Source: Thiodiazotropha sp040506705
GTDB taxonomy: Bacteria; Pseudomonadota; Gammaproteobacteria; Chromatiales; Chromatiaceae
Direction: 5' to 3'
Length of the DNA stretch: 64,000 nucleotides
Assembly: GCA_040506705.1 (NCBI GenBank)
Contig: JBEVWG010000009.1
Location: 39,078-103,077 of the forward strand
The notes under the pieces: model-generated
The model's database searches: none
What the model saw: only the letters and a program-made list of their open reading frames with translations
What the model was told of the DNA's origin: nothing
Program-made: the position numbers and the translations under genes
Part shown: piece after piece, positions 7,994 through 16,078 of the stretch
How positions within the stretch are numbered: position 1 is the stretch's first letter
Layout of the letters: each line of letters starts with the position of its first letter

Positions 7994-9979
7994 CTAAAAG
8001 ATCAGGTTCATTACCAGCATCATTACAACTAGAAAAAGCACAGTCATGATGCCGCCGGCACGCATGAAGTCAGCGACACGGTAGCCCGCTGGCCCCATGA
8101 TCAGAGCATTAACCTGGTGTGTGGGGATAAGGAAGGAGTTGGAGGTTGCAATAGCAACGGTGAGAGCAAACACAGCTGGGTTGGCTCCAGCACCGATCGC
8201 GATATTAACCGCTAATGGAACCAGCAGCACTGTAGCGCCTACGTTAGACATCACCAGTGTGAAGAAGGTCGCCAACACGGCGACGGCAAGCTGTATGACC
8301 CAGATAGGCATATCACCAACCACAAACAGCACCTGTTCAGCGATCCACTTTGCAGTACCTGTGGTTTCGACCGCTAAACCGAGTGGAATCAGTGACGCCA
8401 AGAGGAATACTGTTTTCCAGCTGACTGATTCATAAGCCTCTTCGATATTAAGTACACCGGAGATCACCATACCCATGGCGCCTGTCAACAGAGCAACGGA
8501 TAGGCGAATATCTGAAAACAGAACCATCGATAGAGCGACTGCAAAGAAGAACATTGCCCAACCAATCTTATGAGGACGCAGCTCTTCATGGGGATATTCG
8601 GTGGTGACGACGACGAAGTTTTTATCTTTTTCAATTCTCGGCAGGACATCCCACGGGGTGTGAACCACCAGCGTATCACCCGCCATGAATGGCATGTTAC
8701 GAATGTCTTCACCCTCGCGCATGGTTTCGCCATTGCGGTGCAGACCGATCATGGCAAGCCCGTAGGTTTTACGCATCCACACATCACGAGCACTTTTTCC
8801 TATCAATGAGGAACCAGGTGGAATAACCACTTCAGCAATACCTGCACGATTGGCAGAGAGGTCGTTGGAGAAGGTGCGTAAGGTTTTACGCGTCTTTAGA
8901 TTAAATGTTGATCTGAAGTTCTCCAGGGAGTCGGGATCGGAGACTACACCAAGCACCATCCCAGCTTGAATGGCGACATCTCGGGCCAAAGCTCCGGGGC
9001 CGATGCGGTTGGCCTCTCCAGAGATTTTAGTGGCAATGATGCGTACCCGGAAACGGGTCTCAACATCATCCAGCTCTTTACCGATCAGTTCACTGCCATC
9101 TGTGACCACCATTTCGGAGAGATGGTATGAAAGGCCGTAGACGTCCTGAAAGTACTGCATTGGATCTGTTCCGCTGGTGCTGCTTTCACTCTTGGTCTTT
9201 GGTAAGACAAAGCGGCCGGCTATAACGAAGTAGAGGATGCCGGTGAGGATCAGGGCAACCCCGATCGGAGTGACGGAGAAGAGGCCCCATGTCTCCATCT
9301 GCTGCTCGGCAGGAAGCGCTTTATTAGATGTCAGAATCAGGTCATTCAGCAGGATCAGTGGGCTTGAACCAACCATGGTCATGGTGCCGCCGAGTATTGC
9401 GGTGAAGCCCATAGGCATCAGCAGGCGTGACATGGGTAGACCGGAACGAGCGGAGATGCGTGATACCACGGGTAGAAACAGCGCCGCAGCACCGACGTTC
9501 TGCATGAAGGAAGATATGAAACCAACGGTTGCGGAAATAATGGGAATAATCCGGCCTTCTGTCGTACCGCCAACCTTCAGAATGAAGGCGGCAACACTAC
9601 CCATAATGCCGGTTTTGTCGAGACCGGCACCGATGATCATTACCGCAATGATTGAGATCACGGCGTTGGATGAGAAGCCGTCAAATAGATGCTGGTTGTC
9701 TACCAAGCCCTGTTCAAGACCCATAAATGGCGCTAACAGACTTGAGAGACCGAGTAGTACCATGATACTCGCGGCAGCCACATCCACGGCAACCACTTCG
9801 AAGGCAAACAGGTAGATGGTCAACATCAGGATCACACTGACCCAGGCAATTTCGATAGTTGGTACCAAGTTCGCAAGGAACAGCGCAACCACTAGAAATA
9901 GTGCTCCGGCGATCAGCTGCTTGTTAGATAAACGGCTCCTTTCTGGCGTTATCTGTGGTGTACTCGGTACTGCATTCAC
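7994..9979 (-). CDS. SLC13-family anion transporter with two RCK_C domains
   Basis: Inner-membrane permease of 661 residues from the divalent anion:Na+ symporter (SLC13/DASS, CitT-like) group. About five to six hydrophobic helices form each half. The halves are split by a soluble region (about 260-450) with two TrkA-C/RCK_C-like modules (ELIGKELDDVETRFRVRI and SLIGKSARDVWMRKTYGLAM). The C-terminal half carries SNVGATVLLVPLAVNIA and ATSNSFLIPTHQVNALIMGP, the family's conserved ion-binding loops. Proteins with this architecture are usually annotated as sulfate or other anion permeases; the substrate cannot be read here. The start is GTG at 9979 with GGAG eight bases upstream. It diverges from a LysR gene that may control it. 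Confidence 0.82.
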   Translation of the reverse strand: MNAVPSTPQITPERSRLSNKQLIAGALFLVVALFLANLVPTIEIAWVSVILMLTIYLFAFEVVAVDVAAASIMVLLGLSSLLAPFMGLEQGLVDNQHLFDGFSSNAVISIIAVMIIGAGLDKTGIMGSVAAFILKVGGTTEGRIIPIISATVGFISSFMQNVGAAALFLPVVSRISARSGLPMSRLLMPMGFTAILGGTMTMVGSSPLILLNDLILTSNKALPAEQQMETWGLFSVTPIGVALILTGILYFVIAGRFVLPKTKSESSTSGTDPMQYFQDVYGLSYHLSEMVVTDGSELIGKELDDVETRFRVRIIATKISGEANRIGPGALARDVAIQAGMVLGVVSDPDSLENFRSTFNLKTRKTLRTFSNDLSANRAGIAEVVIPPGSSLIGKSARDVWMRKTYGLAMIGLHRNGETMREGEDIRNMPFMAGDTLVVHTPWDVLPRIEKDKNFVVVTTEYPHEELRPHKIGWAMFFFAVALSMVLFSDIRLSVALLTGAMGMVISGVLNIEEAYESVSWKTVFLLASLIPLGLAVETTGTAKWIAEQVLFVVGDMPIWVIQLAVAVLATFFTLVMSNVGATVLLVPLAVNIAIGAGANPAVFALTVAIATSNSFLIPTHQVNALIMGPAGYRVADFMRAGGIMTVLFLVVMMLVMNLIF

Positions 9980-10197
9980 TCGTCATTCTCCATGAGGTTG
10001 CTCTGATGTGTCGGGCTGGAAAAGGCATAAAACAAACCGCTTGCTGTCGTATTGCAAGGGGTCAGATCATTCCTGCTTGGAAATGAAGCTGCACTACATT
10101 GAAATTTAGAGGCAGGCCTGTTCGCAATTACAGCCAGCGAAAGACGGCGCATATTGCCTTGTTTCGGCCTTATGTTCAAATAAATAAAAATGTACTA

Positions 10198-10216
10198 ATA
10201 TTCCTATATGGAATAT
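10198..10216. promoter_or_regulatory. 19-bp palindrome at the LysR start, candidate operator
   Basis: ATATTCC-TATAT-GGAATAT is a perfect 7-bp inverted repeat with a five-base spacer in the divergent region between the transporter and the LysR gene. It covers the first possible ATG of the LysR gene (10208), which argues that translation really begins at the next in-frame ATG (10232) and that the palindrome is an autoregulatory site. No binding protein is known. Confidence 0.45.
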
Positions 10217-11104
10217 AGAAGCCTGCCTGACATGAACAGTCTTGCAACCCTCAAAGAGGTGGTTGAGCGTGGTGGTGTCTCACCCGCGGCTCAGGTGCTT
10301 AATGTCGGACAGCCCGCTGTAACTAAACGGTTGCGTAGTTTGGATACTTGTTACGGGGTGACATTGATGCAACGGGAGGGTCGACATCTCGAGCTTACCG
10401 ACGCAGGAAAAAGGGTCTATGCCTATGCTTGTCTGGTGCTCGATCACCAGGCTTCATTGGTAGATGATCTCGATTCCCTCTCTTTCGGGCGGAACAGGCT
10501 TCGTCTCGAAGTTAACTTTTCCATTGGTGAACATATTCTGCCCGATCTGCTCATCAGTTTTGCTGAGCAATATCCTCAATTCACTATCCAGAGCCGAATG
10601 GGATATTCCAGGCGTATTCAGCGACGTCTGGCTACTGGGTTGTCTGATCTTGCACTACTTGAGCAAGCGCCGGATCACCCGGAGATACTGGTTCAGAAAT
10701 GGCTGGATGATGAATTGGTCCTGGTGTGCGGCCCTGGGCATCCTCTATGGGATTGTGGTTTGTTGCCTGTAACCGAACTGGAAAAACAGCAATATGTGCT
10801 TAGAGAGGCTCGCTCTTCGATGCGAATAACCCTGGATAAAGCACTTATGGATATCGGTGTCGGTTCACTGGCTGTGAAGATGGAGGTCGGTTCAACTGAT
10901 ACGATCGTAGAGATGCTGCAGCATGGACGATATGTCAGTTTTCTTCCCAGGTTTGCTGTAGATGATGGCCTTGGAGATGGATCTCTCTACCACATAAAGA
11001 TCCAGGGATTGCGACTTAAACGGACGTTGTGGATCGCTCGAACTCGTTCTAATCTGAATAATGACGCAGCAGAGGCTTTTATCTCATTGTTACGTGCAAG
11101 ATGA
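10208..11104 (+). CDS. LysR-family transcriptional regulator
   Basis: LysR-type regulator of 298 residues in its longest reading. An N-terminal winged helix-turn-helix (about 12-65, with VSPAAQVLNVGQPAVTKRLR) is followed by a substrate-binding domain (about 90-295). Family proteins usually start two or three residues before the first helix, which favours the ATG at 10232 (MNSLATLKEVV), removing eight residues. Neither start has a strong ribosome site. It diverges from the SLC13 transporter with about 230 bases between them, the classic arrangement for a LysR protein controlling its neighbour. The helix region has the general CysB/MetR style, but the inducer cannot be inferred. Confidence 0.85.
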   Translation: MEYRSLPDMNSLATLKEVVERGGVSPAAQVLNVGQPAVTKRLRSLDTCYGVTLMQREGRHLELTDAGKRVYAYACLVLDHQASLVDDLDSLSFGRNRLRLEVNFSIGEHILPDLLISFAEQYPQFTIQSRMGYSRRIQRRLATGLSDLALLEQAPDHPEILVQKWLDDELVLVCGPGHPLWDCGLLPVTELEKQQYVLREARSSMRITLDKALMDIGVGSLAVKMEVGSTDTIVEMLQHGRYVSFLPRFAVDDGLGDGSLYHIKIQGLRLKRTLWIARTRSNLNNDAAEAFISLLRAR

Positions 11105-11646
11105 GCCGATATTCATCTGCTGGTGCCTTTCTTTATAACTGCTCTCTTGATGTCAGATAGTCAGTTGGGGTCGATGCTGTTTTTATCGTTATTTGATATC
11201 GCCAAACGGTAGTGGAAGAGCTAAAACCAGTAGCTTCTTCTCACATCAGTCTGCTCCTCATGGCTTCTTCAAAAAACCTCCATAATCGTGACATTTTGTC
11301 ATTCAGATAGGCTTTATGGTTACTATTTGTCACTATTTTTCTTCACAAGTGACGCGTAAAACAAGTGCTCTGAAAATATTTGTAGAATAAAATTTTCCCT
11401 ACTAGTCTTGGCTTTACACCTGCCTGAAAATGTAGAGAAAAACATCATTACCCAATCAGCAGTGTGTGAGCATTTTTTTATTTCAATACCAATTCGAGAC
11501 AGTGTGCATGCAAGAGATTTGTGGGCCGCTGTAATTAACACCAATCGGCAAGATAATCGGTGGCTGTTTGTCTTGCAATAAAGATTCAACCTGAAATGTT
11601 ATGCCTGCTGCAGTCAGGTATCTCATGAGGGAAGGAGAATAAAAGC
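11105..11646. other. 540-bp gene-free leader of the AOR operon
   Basis: I find no supported gene here. The sequence is AT-rich. It contains a perfect short palindrome TGACA-TTT-TGTCA at 11289-11301 and a looser GTCAC/GTGAC pair at about 11331-11352, either of which could be an operator. The ribosome site AAGGAG lies just before the ATG at 11647. No convincing -35/-10 pair or riboswitch was identified. Confidence 0.4.
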
Positions 11647-12126
11647 ATGCAGAGATCCCTGCTAATTGACGCGGATAAATGCACAGGGTGTGTTCAATGT
11701 GAGATGGCCTGTTCCTACGAAAATGAGGGGATATTCAATCCCTCAAAATCGAGAATACGCGTCTTTACCTTTCATCATGAAGGGCGTTTTGTACCCTATA
11801 CCTGCACTCAATGTGCTGAGGCCTGGTGTATGCAGGCTTGTCCGGTCGATGCAATCACCCTGGATATAAACACCGGCGCTAAAGTCGTAAGTGACTCGCT
11901 ATGTGTCGGTTGCAAAGTCTGCACCATTTCCTGTCCTTTCGGTACGGTCAACTACAGCGCCACTACGGGTAAAGTCATCAAATGTGATCTTTGCGGTGGT
12001 GATCCGGCGTGCGCCAAAGCGTGTCCTACAGCCGCAATTACCTATGTGGATGCGGATCAGACCGGATTTGAAAAAATGCGTCAATGGGCAGGCAAAACTG
12101 ATGCTGGCAATTCAGCTACAGCGTAA
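11647..12126 (+). CDS. aorA: AorA-like four-cluster ferredoxin subunit of aldehyde oxidoreductase
   Basis: Electron-transfer subunit of 159 residues with 16 cluster cysteines in four 4Fe-4S motifs: CTGCVQCEMAC (near residue 13), CTQCAEAWCMQACP, CVGCKVCTISCP and CDLCGGDPACAKACP. This is the layout of HycB/DmsB-like subunits. About 17 kDa and first in the operon, it corresponds to the small subunit of the three-subunit tungsten aldehyde oxidoreductase described in Aromatoleum aromaticum (AorABC). It would carry electrons from the catalytic subunit to the FAD subunit encoded two genes on. A strong AAGGAG ribosome site precedes the ATG. Confidence 0.82.
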   Translation: MQRSLLIDADKCTGCVQCEMACSYENEGIFNPSKSRIRVFTFHHEGRFVPYTCTQCAEAWCMQACPVDAITLDINTGAKVVSDSLCVGCKVCTISCPFGTVNYSATTGKVIKCDLCGGDPACAKACPTAAITYVDADQTGFEKMRQWAGKTDAGNSATA

Positions 12127-12143
12127 CCGAGGGGGTTAGTTAT

Positions 12144-14003
12144 ATGGCATGGTCAGGCAAAATATTACGGGTTAACCTCACGCAAGGCAGCTGTGTTGTG
12201 GAAGCGCTCAACATGGAATGGGCTCAGGAATATTTGGGTCAGCGCGGATTGGCGAGCAAATACCTGGTAGAAGAGATCGACCCGAAAGTTGATCCACTCA
12301 GTCCGGAAAACAAGATGATTATGACGACGGGCCCTCTAACCGGAACCATGGCCGCCACCGGAGGCAGATACTCGGTGGTTACCAAGGGTCCGCTTACGAA
12401 CTGTATCGCCTGTTCCAACTCAGGTGGTTTCATTGGCGCCGAACTGCACAATGCCGGATGGGATATGATTATCTTTGAAGGTCGTTCCCCGAAACCGGTC
12501 TATCTCTATCTGGTTAACGACAAGGCGCAACTGCTTCCTGCTGATGAGATTTGGGGAACCAGTGTTTGGGAAACTGATGAGTGGTTGCATACACACCACC
12601 AAGACCCGATGCTGCGCATTGCAGCTGTCGGTCGCTCAGCTGAAGCGGGTTGTCTCTACGCAGCGGTGGTGAACGATATGCATCGTGCTGCTGGCCGTTC
12701 CGGGGTTGGTACGGTGATGGCGTCCAAGAATCTTAAAGCGGTTGCAGTACGCGGTACGCTTGGTGTGGGCAATATCAAAGATCCCGCAAAGTTCATGCAG
12801 GCGGTTGGCGCCGGCAAGCAGGTTCTTGCTGAAAATGCGGTTACCGGGCAGGGTCTTCCCACTTACGGTACCCAGGTGCTGATGAATGTAATCAATGAGA
12901 TGGGTGCTCTGCCAACCCGGAATATGAGTGAGGTTCAATTCGAGGGTGCACAAAATGTATCGGGTGAAGCGATGCATGAGAAACGAGCCAGTGATGGTAA
13001 GCCCAATCTCACCACCAATGCGGGCTGTTTCGGATGTACCATAGCCTGCGGGCGGATCTCAACCATCGATAAAGGTCACTTCTCGGTGGAGAATAAGCCG
13101 CAATATTGGGGTAATTCAGGTGGCTTGGAGTATGAGGCGGCCTGGGCGCTGGGACCAGATACTGGTGTCGATGATCTGGATGCCCTGACATACGTCAATT
13201 TTCTCTGTAACGAAGATGGCTTTGATCCAATCTCCTTCGGCTCAACCCTTGCTGCTGCAATGGAGCTTTTCAAGATAGGCGCAATAACCAGTGCCGAAAC
13301 CGGCGGCCATGAACTTAAGTTTGGTTCTGCTGAGAGTCTGGTTTGGGCGGTTGAGGCATTGGTCAGTGGAGAGGGCTTTGGTAAGGATCTTGGTTTGGGA
13401 TCGAAGCGTATGTGTGAGAAGTATGGACATCCGGATCTCTCCATGACGGTTAAGGGTCAGGAGTTCCCGGCCTACGATCCCCGTGGTATCCAGGGTATGG
13501 GGCTGGCCTATGCCACCTCCAATCGCGGGGCATGTCATCTTCGGGGTTACACCGTAGCTTCTGAGGTGTTGGGTATCCCTGAGAAGACTGATCCTCTGGC
13601 AACAGAAGGCAAAGCAGGTCTGGTGAAGGCCTTTCAGGACGCGACAGCTGCAGTTGACTCAAGCGGACTCTGTCTGTTTACCACCTTTGCCTGGTCACTT
13701 GAGGATATTGCTCCGCAAGTGGATGGTGCCTGTGAAGGCGATTGGACAGCGGAACGCATGTTGGAGTTGGGTGAACGTGTCTGGAATATGGAGCGTGAAT
13801 TCAACCTCAAGGCTGGTCTCACGGCTGCAGACGATACGCTTCCCAAGCGGCTATTGAAGGAAGCAGCGAATGTTGGGCCGGCAAAAGGCCGAGTCAACGA
13901 TCTGGATCAGATGCTGCCTGAATACTATGAGCTGCGGGGGTGGAGTGCTGAGGGTGTACCAACCGATGCAACACGAAAGCGTCTTGGTCTGGGAAGTATC
14001 TGA
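12144..14003 (+). CDS. aorB: tungsten-type aldehyde:ferredoxin oxidoreductase catalytic subunit
   Basis: Catalytic subunit of 619 residues, usual AOR length. It oxidises aldehydes to acids, or possibly reduces acids, with a tungsten (or Mo) bis-pyranopterin and one 4Fe-4S cluster. The N-terminal AFOR domain begins at residue 1 (WSGKILRVNLTQGSC). Cluster ligands are CFGCTIAC (about residues 290-300) and a late Cys in SSGLCLFTTF. The pterin-binding signature DPRGIQGMGLAYATSNRGAC is present. It follows aorA by 17 bases with a GAGGGGG ribosome site. The order Fe-S subunit, AOR subunit, FAD subunit, MoaD-like protein matches the AorABC type better than archaeal single-subunit AOR. The benzoyl-CoA reductase BamB is a related alternative, but its usual partner genes are absent. 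Confidence 0.88.
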   Translation: MAWSGKILRVNLTQGSCVVEALNMEWAQEYLGQRGLASKYLVEEIDPKVDPLSPENKMIMTTGPLTGTMAATGGRYSVVTKGPLTNCIACSNSGGFIGAELHNAGWDMIIFEGRSPKPVYLYLVNDKAQLLPADEIWGTSVWETDEWLHTHHQDPMLRIAAVGRSAEAGCLYAAVVNDMHRAAGRSGVGTVMASKNLKAVAVRGTLGVGNIKDPAKFMQAVGAGKQVLAENAVTGQGLPTYGTQVLMNVINEMGALPTRNMSEVQFEGAQNVSGEAMHEKRASDGKPNLTTNAGCFGCTIACGRISTIDKGHFSVENKPQYWGNSGGLEYEAAWALGPDTGVDDLDALTYVNFLCNEDGFDPISFGSTLAAAMELFKIGAITSAETGGHELKFGSAESLVWAVEALVSGEGFGKDLGLGSKRMCEKYGHPDLSMTVKGQEFPAYDPRGIQGMGLAYATSNRGACHLRGYTVASEVLGIPEKTDPLATEGKAGLVKAFQDATAAVDSSGLCLFTTFAWSLEDIAPQVDGACEGDWTAERMLELGERVWNMEREFNLKAGLTAADDTLPKRLLKEAANVGPAKGRVNDLDQMLPEYYELRGWSAEGVPTDATRKRLGLGSI

Positions 14004-14017
14004 TCATTCTGCTGATA

Positions 14018-14043
14018 GGTTCTGCCCGACTATGGGCAGAGCC
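14018..14043 (+). other. intercistronic hairpin between aorB and aorC
   Basis: GGTTCTGCCC-gactat-GGGCAGAGCC forms a 10-bp stem with one G-U pair and a six-base loop in the 57-base gap between the catalytic and FAD genes. No T-run follows and the next ribosome site GGAGG begins only five bases later. A role in mRNA processing, stability or translation is more likely than termination. Confidence 0.6.
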
Positions 14044-14060
14044 ATTTGGAGGTAGTGATA

Positions 14061-15305
14061 ATGCACTATGTGGTAGTCGGCGCGGGGCCGGCAGGTGTTA
14101 CAGCCTGTGATACATTGCGCGAACAAGATCCCCTGGGTCGCATAACGTTGATTGGGGGTGAACATGAACCCCCCTATTCACGCATGGCGATTCCCTATCT
14201 GCTGGTTGAAAAAATCAAAGAACATGGCACCTATTTACGCCAAAGCGATAGCCATTACGCTGAACGAAAGATTGATCTGGTGGAAGGCCCTGTTACCCAG
14301 GTTGATGCAAACAACAAACGTATAACGTTGGCCGATGGTTCAAGCCTCGATTATGACAGATTGTTGATTGCCACCGGAGCAACACCATTCAAGCCACCGA
14401 TACCGGGTATAGATCTGCCCGGGGTACACAACTGCTGGACCATGGCGGATGCCAGGGCCATTGTCGAAGGCGCCAAACCAGATACGTCAGTGGTACTGGT
14501 CGGAGCCGGGTTTATTGGTTGTATTATCCTTGAAGCACTGGTGATGAGGCGGGTGCGTCTGACTGTGGTTGAGAAGGCGCCGCGAATGGTGGCCAGGATG
14601 ATGGATGAAGTTGCCAGCGACCTGTTGAGAAGTTGGTGTGAAGATAAAGGTGTCGAGGTGATTACAGGCACTGGGGTAACCGAAATAGAGAAACAGGATG
14701 ATCAGCTGCTCGTGGATCTGGAAAATGGAGAAAAAATCACAGCAGGATTAGTGATTACCGCGATGGGGGTACGCGCCAATACAGATTTTCTGGAAGGGTC
14801 TGGTGTAGAGACGAAGCAGGGTATCGTGGTCAATTCACACTTCCAAACCAACCATCCTGATATCTATGCTGCCGGGGATGTGGCCCAAGGCCTGGATTTC
14901 TCCAGTGGATTGGATGAGGTACAGGCAATTCAACCCACTTCAGTGGAGCATGGGCGGCTCGCTGCGATTAACATGACCGCTACAACAGCTGTTGAGCACC
15001 ATGGCAGCCTGAATATGAATGTACTCGATACCTTGGGCTTGATCTCCTCCTCATTCGGTCAATGGATGGGGGTCGATAACGGTGAACAGGCAGTAGTGTT
15101 GGATCGATCCAGCTACCGCTATCTACGCCTTGAATTTGATGGTGAATATCTGGTTGGCGCCAGCAGTCTGGGTCATACGCAGCATATCGGTGTATTACGT
15201 GGATTGATTCGTAGCCGGGTACCCTTGGGAATATGGAAGCAACGTTTGATGATAGATCCCTCCAGGTTGATGGAAGCCTATATCGGTTGTGTGGTATCAC
15301 CTTGA
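14061..15305 (+). CDS. aorC: AorC-like FAD/NAD-dependent oxidoreductase subunit
   Basis: Pyridine nucleotide-disulfide oxidoreductase-fold flavoprotein of 414 residues (about 46 kDa). An FAD-binding Rossmann motif GAGPAGVTACD starts at residue 7, an NAD-binding motif VGAGFIGC lies near 150, and the FAD-contacting IYAAGDVAQ lies near 275. In AorABC enzymes this subunit links the ferredoxin-like subunit to NAD(P). A TTG-initiated reading begins 15 bases earlier, but the ATG at 14061 has GGAGG eight bases upstream and is chosen. The last base pairs overlap the TTG start of the MoaD-like gene, so the two are coupled. Confidence 0.85.
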   Translation: MHYVVVGAGPAGVTACDTLREQDPLGRITLIGGEHEPPYSRMAIPYLLVEKIKEHGTYLRQSDSHYAERKIDLVEGPVTQVDANNKRITLADGSSLDYDRLLIATGATPFKPPIPGIDLPGVHNCWTMADARAIVEGAKPDTSVVLVGAGFIGCIILEALVMRRVRLTVVEKAPRMVARMMDEVASDLLRSWCEDKGVEVITGTGVTEIEKQDDQLLVDLENGEKITAGLVITAMGVRANTDFLEGSGVETKQGIVVNSHFQTNHPDIYAAGDVAQGLDFSSGLDEVQAIQPTSVEHGRLAAINMTATTAVEHHGSLNMNVLDTLGLISSSFGQWMGVDNGEQAVVLDRSSYRYLRLEFDGEYLVGASSLGHTQHIGVLRGLIRSRVPLGIWKQRLMIDPSRLMEAYIGCVVSP

Positions 15306-15556
15306 TAGAAGTGGAGTTTAAGTTGTTCGCCAGTTTGATGAGCTTCCTGCCGGCAGGCGCCAAGGATCACAGTGTGTTGGTCAGGATGCCTGCGGGAGCA
15401 ACGGTCTACGATCTGATGGACAAGTATCAGGTGCCTAGAGAGCAGGCCCACCTGGTGGTATGCAATGGTGTCTTCGTGCCACCCTCACAGCGTACAACAA
15501 AAGCCCTGAATGACGGGGACAGTATTGCGCTTTGGCCACCAGTAGCTGGCGGATAA
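15302..15556 (+). CDS. MoaD/ThiS-like sulfur carrier (AorD type)
   Basis: Ubiquitin-fold sulfur-carrier protein of about 84 residues ending in WPPVAGG, the C-terminal Gly-Gly that is activated and thiocarboxylated in MoaD and ThiS. The core runs from EFKLFASLMSFLPAG through GATVYDLMDKYQVP to GDSIALWPPVAGG. A longer frame reaches back to 15233 inside aorC and is unlikely. TTG at 15302 overlaps the aorC stop, and GTG at 15311 is an alternative. A dedicated MoaD paralogue in an AOR operon is expected to serve the tungstopterin cofactor of that enzyme. This role is inferred from context. Confidence 0.8.
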   Translation: MIEVEFKLFASLMSFLPAGAKDHSVLVRMPAGATVYDLMDKYQVPREQAHLVVCNGVFVPPSQRTTKALNDGDSIALWPPVAGG

Positions 15557-15591
15557 GAGGGACTGTGCAAAAGTTGCAGGAGTCCCGCCTG

Positions 15592-15861
15592 ATGTCGATT
15601 ACCCACCGTGAATTTTCACGCAGTTTAGCCCCACTGAAACGCCACTATATGCTGCAGGAAGAAGAGCAGGGAAGAGCGATTTTTCTACACTCAGAATCCT
15701 TCTCTGTGGAGATACGTCTGGGGAGTGAAAACGCTTTCAGTATAGGTGCGCTTTCAATGCCAAGAACTCAAGTCGACTTTATCTTTCACGCTGCCTCGGT
15801 TGAGGAAAAAGCACTGTTTCTGAAACGATTTGAGCTCTGTTTTAGACGGGGAGGTGGCTGA
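15592..15861 (+). CDS. unknown 89-residue last gene of the AOR operon
   Basis: I do not recognise the family. The product MSITHREFSRSLAPLKRHYM has no signal peptide or membrane helix, a strongly charged N-terminal half, and a C-terminus ending RRGGG, which resembles a diglycine tail but without the ubiquitin fold in front. The frame can be read from 15532, but the ATG at 15592 has CAGGAG nine bases upstream. It lies 35 bases after the MoaD-like gene and before a terminator-like hairpin, so it is the fifth and last member of the operon. A role in cofactor delivery or enzyme maturation is a guess from position. Confidence 0.65.
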   Translation: MSITHREFSRSLAPLKRHYMLQEEEQGRAIFLHSESFSVEIRLGSENAFSIGALSMPRTQVDFIFHAASVEEKALFLKRFELCFRRGGG

Positions 15862-15870
15862 GCAAGTGTT

Positions 15871-15914
15871 AAAAATGGTGTTGTTGGTTCGATTTTTCAG
15901 AACCATTTTTGTTT
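15871..15914 (+). terminator. terminator-like hairpin after the AOR operon
   Basis: AAAAATGGT at 15871-15879 pairs with ACCATTTTT at 15902-15910, followed by GTTT. The stem is nine base pairs but AT-rich with a long loop, so a weak intrinsic terminator is the best reading. Confidence 0.45.
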
Positions 15915-16078
15915 ATACTCTGTAGTCATTCGCCACTACGGCTCTGTCGGCTTAGCAATTCAAGGGAACACTCGATCAATATTGTAATCGAAGCCTCTAT
16001 TCATGAAGAAATGTCGCTAGGAGAGTTATCACTTCGGTGAAGTGACAGGGAAGAGCCGTTATCAATTGGGGTCTGCAG

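Noticed and set aside
7994..9979. TrkA/potassium channel assignment from the RCK_C modules
   Set aside because: The membrane halves carry SLC13/DASS loops and not a potassium filter; RCK_C pairs are common inserts in this transporter group.
11561..11576. Sigma-54-like TGGCTG...TTGC element upstream of the AOR operon
   Set aside because: The GG and GC dinucleotides are 11 bases apart instead of the required 10, and no activator site or sigma-54 activator gene is nearby.
11323..11589. Minus-strand frame of 88 codons upstream of the AOR operon
   Set aside because: No ribosome site, no protein-like pattern, and it occupies the probable promoter region of the operon.
15233..15301. N-terminal extension of the MoaD-like gene into aorC
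   Set aside because: The extension overlaps aorC by over 70 bases and adds residues not found in the family; the TTG or GTG just at the aorC stop gives the normal length.
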